Of a DNA stretch of 6,028 bases, positions 1 to 4,405 are shown one piece after another. Position 1 is the first letter of the stretch. Every line of letters begins with the position of its first letter. The stretch is from Caulobacterales bacterium RIFOXYB1_FULL_67_16 (GTDB lineage: Bacteria > Pseudomonadota > Alphaproteobacteria > Caulobacterales > Caulobacteraceae), in assembly GCA_001796045.1 (NCBI GenBank), contig MGLN01000078.1:2897-8924 (forward strand), written 5' to 3'. The position numbers and the translations under genes were made by a program. The notes under the pieces are model-generated. The model had not been told where the DNA came from. It did no database searches and worked only from the letters and a program-made list of their open reading frames with translations.

Positions 1-489
1 CTAGTCAACAACGCCTCGGTCTTCGAAGACGATCGGATCGGCGCGCTGACCCGCGAAAGCTGGGATCGCCACCTGGAGACCAATCTGCGGGCCCCCCTGG
101 TGCTGGCGGAAGCCTTCGCGGCCCAGACGGCGGAGGGCGTGATCGTCAATCTGCTGGACCAGAAGGTGCTGAAGCCGGATCCGCGCTTCTTCTCCTACAG
201 CCTGTCGCGCAACGGCTTGTGGTGGGCGACACGGACCCTGGCCCAGGCCCTGGCGCCGGGCATTCGCGTCAATGGCGTGGGGCCGGGGCCCACCCTGCCG
301 TCGATCCACCAGACCCCCGAGGAGTTCGCCGCCGAGGCGCGCGGCACCCTGTTGCAGACCCCCGGCAGCCCCGAGGCGGTGGCCGAGGCGGTGCTGTGGC
401 TCATTGACGCGCGGATGGTCACGGGCCAGATGATCGCTGTCGACGGGGGCCAGCATCTGGCCTGGCGCACCCCGGACATCCAGGAGTAG
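1..489 (+). CDS. SDR family oxidoreductase, pteridine reductase (PTR1/FolM)-like, 5' end missing
   Basis: This is the C-terminal 162 residues of a short-chain dehydrogenase; the N-terminal Rossmann glycine motif lies outside the window. Visible SDR marks are an NNAS motif at fragment residues 3-6 (the NNAG position), a Leu-Asp-Gln at 52-54, Tyr66, and the cofactor-loop motif RVNGVGPGP at about 91-99. Near the C-terminus is the common SDR ending TGQMIAVDGGQ. Asp53 precedes Tyr66 by 13 residues, the same spacing as the catalytic Asp181/Tyr194 of Leishmania pteridine reductase PTR1, where Asp replaces the usual SDR Ser. This suggests NADPH-dependent reduction of a dihydropterin or dihydrofolate in the cytoplasm. 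The adjacent folB supports a pterin role. The YxxxK lysine is replaced by arginine (Tyr66-Ser-Leu-Ser-Arg70, codon CGC at 208-210). SDR membership is certain; the substrate is inferred. Confidence 0.9.
   Translation, partial: LVNNASVFEDDRIGALTRESWDRHLETNLRAPLVLAEAFAAQTAEGVIVNLLDQKVLKPDPRFFSYSLSRNGLWWATRTLAQALAPGIRVNGVGPGPTLPSIHQTPEEFAAEARGTLLQTPGSPEAVAEAVLWLIDARMVTGQMIAVDGGQHLAWRTPDIQE
482..486 (+). promoter_or_regulatory. Ribosome binding site of folB
   Basis: AGGAG lies inside the last codons of the SDR gene, 7 nt before the GTG at 494. It supports that GTG as the folB start and suggests the two genes are co-translated. Confidence 0.7.
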
Positions 490-493
490 TCGC

Positions 494-892
494 GTGGTTC
501 AGTCGTCTTCGGTGTCGCCGTTCCCGGCGGACGAACCGCTGCGCTACGAGCGGCTCAGCGTCTTCGTGCGGGGACTGGAAGTCGAGGCCGGCATCGGGGT
601 CTATGATCACGAGCAGGGGCGCCTGCAGCGGCTGGTCATCGACGTGACCCTGGAGCTGGAGCCCAGGCCCATCGAACGCCTTAGCGACACCATCAACTAT
701 GAAACCGTGGCCAACGCAGCACGCGCCATCGCCGCCGAGGGCCATGTGGGTCTGGTCGAGACCTTCGCCGACCGGCTGGCGCGCGCCTGCCTGGAAGACC
801 GGCAGGTGCGGCGCGCCATGGTGCGGATCGAGAAGCCGGGCGCCCTGCCCGACGTCGTCGCGCCGGGCTGCGAGATCGTGCTGGGACGATAG
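494..892 (+). CDS. folB: Dihydroneopterin aldolase FolB
   Basis: FolB converts 7,8-dihydroneopterin to 6-hydroxymethyl-7,8-dihydropterin and glycolaldehyde in folate biosynthesis. It is a cytoplasmic oligomer of T-fold subunits. The 132-residue product matches the family length with about 15 extra N-terminal residues. Visible family motifs are GIGVYDHEQ at 33-41, INYETV at 67-72, GLVETFADRL at 86-95 and RIEKPGALP at 111-119. Glu40, Tyr69 and Lys114 align with catalytic Glu22, Tyr54 and Lys100 of the Staphylococcus aureus enzyme with nearly the same spacing, and Glu89 fits the pterin-anchoring glutamate. The start is GTG, chosen because AGGAG sits 7 nt upstream and the SDR stop is only 4 nt away. 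The upstream pterin-reductase-like SDR makes a functional pair. Epimerase or oxygenase side activities known in the family cannot be judged from sequence. Confidence 0.95.
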   Translation: MVQSSSVSPFPADEPLRYERLSVFVRGLEVEAGIGVYDHEQGRLQRLVIDVTLELEPRPIERLSDTINYETVANAARAIAAEGHVGLVETFADRLARACLEDRQVRRAMVRIEKPGALPDVVAPGCEIVLGR

Positions 893-901
893 GTTGCGTC
901 C

Positions 902-917
902 GGCCGTTCGCACGGCC
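902..917 (+). other. Short GC-rich hairpin after folB
   Basis: GGCCGT and ACGGCC form a perfect 6-bp stem around a TCGC tetraloop, beginning 10 nt after the folB stop. No T-run follows (the next bases are ATTCTGGGTT), so it is not a convincing intrinsic terminator. It may only slow transcription or stabilise the folB mRNA end, or it may be chance in GC-rich DNA. Confidence 0.3.
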
Positions 918-971
918 ATTCTGGGTTAACAGTCCGGCCGCTGCGGCGGCGTGAGAAAGCGTTCGATACCC

Positions 972-1562
972 ATGGCCGAACCCGGCGATTCGAAGGGCCC
1001 GCAAGGCCCGGACGAGGCTCACGATCACGACGCCCAGGTCGGCTTCGTCTCGCCTGCCTGCCTGATCGGGGTCCGACGCGAACCTGAACCCCAAGCCGCT
1101 CCGGCGCCGGACTCGCCGCCAGAGCCCGAGCCGAGCGCGGTCCGGCCGATTCAGCCGGCGCCCGGTTTGTTTGACAGGACCAACGCCGCGCCCCTTGCGC
1201 CCGTGTCAACGTCGCCGCGATCCGTGACGGCCCCGACAGCGCCGATGAGCCTGTACGCCGTCTATGTCCTGATCCTGCTGGCCGTGCCGACCCTGGGCGT
1301 GTCGGCCGTGCTGGCGCTTCTGGCGGTCACGGGGCGGGACGGCCCGGACGAGCCCCTAGCCGCCGGCCATTTCGTCTATCAGCAGCGGACCCTGTGGAGC
1401 GCGGCCGTGGCGGCGGTGCTGGGCGGGCTGCTGGTGATCGTCAATATCGGCGTCTTCGTCCTGTTCCTTCTGGCCCTGTGGGTCCTGGCCCGCGGCGTGT
1501 TCGGCGTGCTGCGGCTGAAGGCCGGGCGGCCGATCGACAATCCGCGCAGCTGGCTGTTCTGA
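972..1562 (+). CDS. Small membrane protein, COG3671-like, with Pro-rich cytoplasmic N-terminus
   Basis: This 196-residue protein has unknown function. Residues 1-90 are low-complexity, rich in Pro, Ala, Asp and Glu (for example PEPEPQAAPAP near 38), and are probably disordered. A hydrophobic segment at about 93-119 is followed by a loop with H133-x3-Q137-x-R139-x2-W142. A long hydrophobic stretch at about 143-180 could hold one or two membrane helices. The tail NPRSWLF at 190-196 resembles the Asn-Pro...Trp-Leu-Phe ending of small uncharacterised COG3671-type membrane proteins. The next gene has the same H/Q/R/W signature and starts 10 nt downstream, so the two look like a tandem paralogous pair in one operon. 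ATG 972 was preferred; an in-frame GTG at 951 would add 7 residues but has no ribosome binding site. Purine-rich GAGAAAG at 953-959 is a weak, distant candidate for the ATG. The gene is clearly real; the family name is from memory. Confidence 0.75.
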   Translation: MAEPGDSKGPQGPDEAHDHDAQVGFVSPACLIGVRREPEPQAAPAPDSPPEPEPSAVRPIQPAPGLFDRTNAAPLAPVSTSPRSVTAPTAPMSLYAVYVLILLAVPTLGVSAVLALLAVTGRDGPDEPLAAGHFVYQQRTLWSAAVAAVLGGLLVIVNIGVFVLFLLALWVLARGVFGVLRLKAGRPIDNPRSWLF

Positions 1563-1567
1563 AAGGA
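1562..1567 (+). promoter_or_regulatory. Ribosome binding site of second membrane protein
   Basis: AAAGGA starts on the last base of the preceding stop codon and ends 5 nt before ATG 1573. It fixes the start of the second membrane protein and points to one transcript for the pair. Confidence 0.7.
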
Positions 1568-1572
1568 CGACC

Positions 1573-1953
1573 ATGACCGAACCCAACTTCACCCCAGGCC
1601 AGGAGCCGGAAGGCAAGGTCGCCGCCCTGATCGCCTGGGCCCTGTTCATCCTGTCGATCCCCAGCGCCAACATGCTGGTGCTGGTCGGTCTGGTCGTCTC
1701 CTATGTGGCGCGAGGAACGGCGGTGGGGGTGGCCCGGCAGCATATCGAGAGCCAGATTCGCCTGTTCTGGTCGGTCTTCTGGTGGACCATCGCGGCCTGG
1801 GTCGGCATCGCCGTCAGCGCGGTCGCCTCGGTTATCCTTGTCGGCATCCCCTTCCTGCTGCTCTTCCTGCTGATCTGGTTCCTGCTCAGCGTCTGGTTCA
1901 CCGTGAAGAGCGTGCTGGGCCTGATCAACCTGCTGCAAGACAAGCCGATCTGA
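1573..1953 (+). CDS. Small membrane protein, COG3671/DUF4870-like
   Basis: This 126-residue protein has no assigned function. A short polar N-terminus (about 15 residues) leads to a hydrophobic segment at about 16-45. A loop follows with H57-x3-Q61-x-R63-x2-W66, then long hydrophobic stretches at about 66-89 and 90-120. The family of small, mostly helical inner-membrane proteins with a histidine- and arginine-containing loop is recognisable, but no catalytic chemistry is known to me. The loop signature is identical in spacing to that of the upstream gene (H133, Q137, R139, W142 there). Unlike that neighbour, it stops at LLQDKPI and lacks the Asn-Pro...Trp tail; reading past the stop does not restore the tail, so this is not a simple recent nonsense mutation. 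The start is set by AAAGGA 5 nt upstream. Confidence 0.8.
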   Translation: MTEPNFTPGQEPEGKVAALIAWALFILSIPSANMLVLVGLVVSYVARGTAVGVARQHIESQIRLFWSVFWWTIAAWVGIAVSAVASVILVGIPFLLLFLLIWFLLSVWFTVKSVLGLINLLQDKPI

Positions 1954-1998
1954 CGCGACCGGTCGATGGAACGTCCCGCCCATCAAGCTGTTGAAGCG

Positions 1999-2007
1999 AA
2001 AAGGGAG
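1999..2007 (+). promoter_or_regulatory. Ribosome binding site of the GNAT-like gene
   Basis: AAAAGGGAG ends 6 nt before ATG 2014. It decides against the in-frame upstream ATG at 1966, which lies only 12 nt after the previous stop and has no such site. Confidence 0.75.
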
Positions 2008-2013
2008 TTGAGC

Positions 2014-2298
2014 ATGGGATCGTTTCGCGACGCGACAGATGAGAACCGGTTCGAACAGGAGTTCGAAGTCGAGAGCGGGCGGGGGCGCGTGTGGGCGGAC
2101 TATGCCGTGAACGGAGACGCCCGATTGATCCTTCACGTGGAGGCGGAGCCGTCGTTGCGCGGTTCCGGCGCCGCCGGGCGTTTCATGCAGGCGATGGCCG
2201 AACACGCCCGTGAAAAGGGACTGAGGCTGTTTCCCCGCTGCAGCTACGCGGTGCTGTGGCACAAGCGTCATCCCGACTATGATGACGTGCTGGCCTAA
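2014..2298 (+). CDS. GNAT-fold N-acetyltransferase, YidJ/NATD1-like (COG2388)
   Basis: This 94-residue protein matches the minimal GNAT proteins related to human NATD1 and bacterial YidJ, which are about 90-110 residues long. An N-terminal beta region with a FEVESGRGRVWADY stretch at 17-30 precedes the acetyl-CoA-binding motif A. That motif is R49-G50-S51-G52-A53-A54, fitting R-x-x-G-x-[GA], followed by the helix GRFMQAMAEHAREKGL. The typical C-terminal block is LFPRCSYAVLWHKRHPDY at 72-89, with Pro74, Cys76 and His86-Pro87. Such proteins are predicted acetyl-CoA-dependent acyltransferases, but their substrates are largely unknown. The start at ATG 2014 is fixed by a strong ribosome binding site. 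It lies 60 nt after the membrane-protein gene on the same strand and may share its transcript. Family assignment is firm; activity is inferred. Confidence 0.88.
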   Translation: MGSFRDATDENRFEQEFEVESGRGRVWADYAVNGDARLILHVEAEPSLRGSGAAGRFMQAMAEHAREKGLRLFPRCSYAVLWHKRHPDYDDVLA

Positions 2299-2356
2299 AG
2301 CGCATCAAGGCGGAAAGACGGCGACGCTCTGGCGCCACGTACAAGCCGGGGTTATA

Positions 2357-2386
2357 GCTGGCGAATAAGGCGAGCTCATCGCCAGC
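2357..2386. repeat. Inverted repeat in the ctaE leader
   Basis: GCTGGCGA (2357-2364) and TCGCCAGC (2379-2386) are perfect 8-bp arms separated by 14 nt. A second GGCGA copy at 2369-2373 could pair instead with the same right arm (TCGCC, 2379-2383), giving an alternative 5-bp hairpin with a 5-nt loop. The element ends 20 nt before the chosen ctaE ATG. It could be an operator for a dimeric regulator or a leader RNA structure. The rest of the 108-nt gap (2299-2406) shows no clear promoter boxes and no T-run terminator. Confidence 0.45.
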
Positions 2387-2406
2387 CCACTATAGAGATG
2401 AAACGC

Positions 2407-3315
2407 ATGGCCGACGCGCACGCCGCTCCGCACCACGACTATCACCTCGTGCCGCCAAGCCCATGGCCGCTGCTGTCGTCCATTGCGGCGACCGTCATGT
2501 TCATCGGCGCCGTGATCTGGATGAAGGGGCTGGCCCCGGCCGAGAACGGGCCGATCGCCGCCAATTTTCTGGCTGAAGGCAAGCCCGGCGTGTTCTTCGC
2601 CGGTTTGGCCGGGGTGCTGATCTCGGCCTTTGGCTGGTGGTCGGACGTGATCAAGGAATCCAAGGCAGGCGACCATACGCCGGTCGTATCGATCGGCCTG
2701 CGCTACGGCATGATCCTGTTTATCGCATCCGAGGTGATGTTCTTCGTCGCCTTCTTCTGGATGTTCTTCGACATGGCCCTGTTCCATGAGTCGCGGGCGT
2801 TGACGCCGGAAGTCGGGACCTGGGCCGATACGGCCAAGGCCTGGTCGACCTGGCCGCCCCAGGGGATCGAGGTGCTGTCGCCCTGGCAGCTGCCACTGCT
2901 GAACACCGTGACCCTGCTGCTGAGCGGCTGCACTGTGACCTGGGCCCACCATGCGATCCAAGTCGGCGACCGCGGCGGGGCCAAGCTGGCCCTGGTCCTG
3001 ACCGTGATTCTGGGCGTCTTCTTCACCTGCGTTCAGGCCTATGAATACAACCACATCCTGCACGAGCACCTGTTCTTCAACGAGGAAGCGATCAACTCGG
3101 GCCTGTACGGGTCGATCTTCTTCATGGCGACGGGCTTCCACGGCTTTCACGTCCTGATCGGCACCATCTTCCTGACGGTCTGCCTGATCCGTCTGCTGGC
3201 CGGGGACTTCACTCCGCAGAAGCATTTCGGTTTCGAAGCGGCGGCCTGGTACTGGCATTTCGTGGACGTGGTCTGGCTGTTCCTGTTCGTCTTCGTCTAC
3301 GTCGTCTTCGGTTGA
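2407..3315 (+). CDS. ctaE: Cytochrome c oxidase subunit III (aa3-type)
   Basis: Subunit III is a core membrane subunit of the heme-copper oxidase, supporting proton uptake and enzyme stability in the inner membrane. The 302-residue product has about seven hydrophobic helices (roughly 22-39, 62-79, 97-121, 163-183, 192-213, 234-262 and 280-301). Diagnostic motifs are GLRYGM at 97-102, SEVMFF at 108-113 (Glu109 is the conserved membrane glutamate, bovine Glu90), TWAHHA at 178-183, ATGFHGFHVLIGT at 241-253 and HFVDVVWLFLF at 284-294. ATG 2407 (MADAHA...) was chosen because related proteins begin this way and GAG at 2395-2397 is suitably spaced. ATG 2398 would add three residues but directly abuts that GAG. 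The stop overlaps the TTG of the DUF983 gene in TTGA. Subunits I and II and CtaG do not lie immediately upstream. Confidence 0.97.
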   Translation: MADAHAAPHHDYHLVPPSPWPLLSSIAATVMFIGAVIWMKGLAPAENGPIAANFLAEGKPGVFFAGLAGVLISAFGWWSDVIKESKAGDHTPVVSIGLRYGMILFIASEVMFFVAFFWMFFDMALFHESRALTPEVGTWADTAKAWSTWPPQGIEVLSPWQLPLLNTVTLLLSGCTVTWAHHAIQVGDRGGAKLALVLTVILGVFFTCVQAYEYNHILHEHLFFNEEAINSGLYGSIFFMATGFHGFHVLIGTIFLTVCLIRLLAGDFTPQKHFGFEAAAWYWHFVDVVWLFLFVFVYVVFG

Positions 3316-3707
3316 TCCCGGACACCACGGACAAGATCGCGGCGGCGGGGGACGAGGGATCGTCTCCCGCCGTCGCCGTTTCCGCCGTGCGGGCGGGGCT
3401 GAAGGGGCGTTGCCCGCGCTGCGGCCAGGGGCGGCTGTTCAAGGGCTTTCTGAAGGTGCGACAGGGGTGCGAGGCCTGCGGCCTGGACTTTTCGACCATC
3501 CAGACCGGCGACGGGCCGGCCAGTTTCATCATGCAGATCGCCGGCTTTCTGGTCGGGTTTTCGGCCCTGGCGGTGGAGATCAAATTCCATCCGCCCATGT
3601 GGCTGCACCTGATCGTCTGGCTGCCGCTGGTGGTCGCGCTGTCGCTGGCCCTGATGCGGCCCGGGCGAGGACTGATGGTCGGCCTGCAGTACAGGCACCA
3701 GACGTGA
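3312..3707 (+). CDS. DUF983 zinc-ribbon membrane protein
   Basis: This 131-residue protein belongs to DUF983, a family without established function that commonly sits between ctaE and SURF1 in alphaproteobacterial cytochrome oxidase clusters. A zinc-ribbon-like pair, C34-PR-C37 and C53-EA-C56, is followed by the family motif TGDGPASFIM at 65-74. Two hydrophobic segments follow at about 71-90 and 97-114. The first about 25 residues are polar and variable. The start is uncertain: TTG 3312 overlaps the ctaE stop as TTGA and gives translational coupling but has no Shine-Dalgarno. The only other in-frame candidate noted is GTG 3387, which would leave only 8 residues before the first cysteine. The stop overlaps the SURF1 start in GTGA. 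A role in metal handling or oxidase assembly is suggested by position only. Confidence 0.88.
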   Translation: MIPDTTDKIAAAGDEGSSPAVAVSAVRAGLKGRCPRCGQGRLFKGFLKVRQGCEACGLDFSTIQTGDGPASFIMQIAGFLVGFSALAVEIKFHPPMWLHLIVWLPLVVALSLALMRPGRGLMVGLQYRHQT

Positions 3708-4405
3708 GACGGTTTCCCTGGATCCTGACCGGGCTGACGGTCGCGGCTCTGGTCCTGTTGATCGGGCTGGGCCTGTGGCAGGTCGAACGGCTGAAGTGGA
3801 AAGAGGGGCTGATCGCGGCCGCTGATGCGGCGGCGGCGAAACCGCCTGCGCCCTTGGAGCAGGTTCTTGGGGAGGGCGATCTGGAGTTCCGGAAGGCGTT
3901 GATCGTCTGTCCCGGCCTGGCCAGCGCGCCCTATGTCGAGCTGCAATCCATCCATGACGGCGAGGCGGGGGTGCGGCTGATCTCGGCGTGCAAACCGGCG
4001 GGGGCGGACTTCAGCCTGCTGATCGATCGGGGCTTCGTCGCCCACGGGGTGAGCGCGCGGCCGCGCGTGGTGGAGACCACCTTGCCGCTGGTGCTGATCG
4101 GCGAGTTCCGCCGCTTCGATCCGCCGGGCGGCATGACGCCGGCGCCGGCGAACGGCCGCTTCTACGGCCGCGACACGGCGGCCATGGCCGAGGCCTTGAA
4201 GGTCGAGGGGCCGGTGCGGCCCGAGGCGGTGTTCGCGGTCAGTCCGACCAATCCCGAGTTGGCGGCCCTCAGGCCGTCCGCGCCGCCGGCGGCCTTTTCC
4301 AACAATCATTTCGGCTACGCCCTGACATGGTTCGGGCTGGCGATCGCCCTGGCGGGCTTCTATGTGGCCCTGCTTCGACGTCGAACCAAGAAAGACATCC
4401 CCTGA
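3704..4405 (+). CDS. surf1: SURF1 family cytochrome oxidase assembly protein
   Basis: SURF1 proteins aid insertion of heme a into cytochrome oxidase subunit I at the inner membrane. The 233-residue product has the family architecture: an N-terminal membrane helix (about 6-25), a large periplasmic domain, and a C-terminal helix (about 205-224). Signatures are GLGLWQVERLKWK at 21-33, LLIDRGFV at 105-112 (the usual VLVDRGW block), GRFYGRD at 151-157 and NNHFGYALTWFGLA at 200-213, which is the most diagnostic block. The start is GTG 3704, overlapping the DUF983 stop by 4 nt as GTGA; no ATG of suitable position exists before the first helix. The C-terminus is basic (LRRRTKK). It is part of the ctaE-DUF983-SURF1-M16 run and is probably translated by coupling. 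Length is normal and no key block is missing. Confidence 0.95.
   Translation: MRRFPWILTGLTVAALVLLIGLGLWQVERLKWKEGLIAAADAAAAKPPAPLEQVLGEGDLEFRKALIVCPGLASAPYVELQSIHDGEAGVRLISACKPAGADFSLLIDRGFVAHGVSARPRVVETTLPLVLIGEFRRFDPPGGMTPAPANGRFYGRDTAAMAEALKVEGPVRPEAVFAVSPTNPELAALRPSAPPAAFSNNHFGYALTWFGLAIALAGFYVALLRRRTKKDIP

Noticed and set aside
1982..1995. ATCAA-N4-TTGAA resembling an FNR/FixK box before the GNAT gene
   Set aside because: The half-sites are in the opposite orientation to the TTGAT-N4-ATCAA consensus, and only four base pairs match. It also overlaps the area of the ribosome binding site.
1966..2013. Upstream ATG 1966 as the GNAT start, adding 16 residues
   Set aside because: There is no ribosome binding site there, whereas ATG 2014 has AAAAGGGAG 6 nt upstream; the extra residues do not resemble the family.
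1441..3258. Minus-strand open frames opposite the membrane proteins, GNAT gene and ctaE
   Set aside because: They have low-complexity His/Gln/Asp/Arg composition with no motif, fully covered by well-supported plus-strand genes.
4374..4385. Perfect 12-bp palindrome TTCGACGTCGAA near the end of SURF1, close to the M16 start
   Set aside because: A 12-bp palindrome is expected about once or twice by chance in 6 kb, and here it encodes the basic SURF1 tail. No second copy was noticed.
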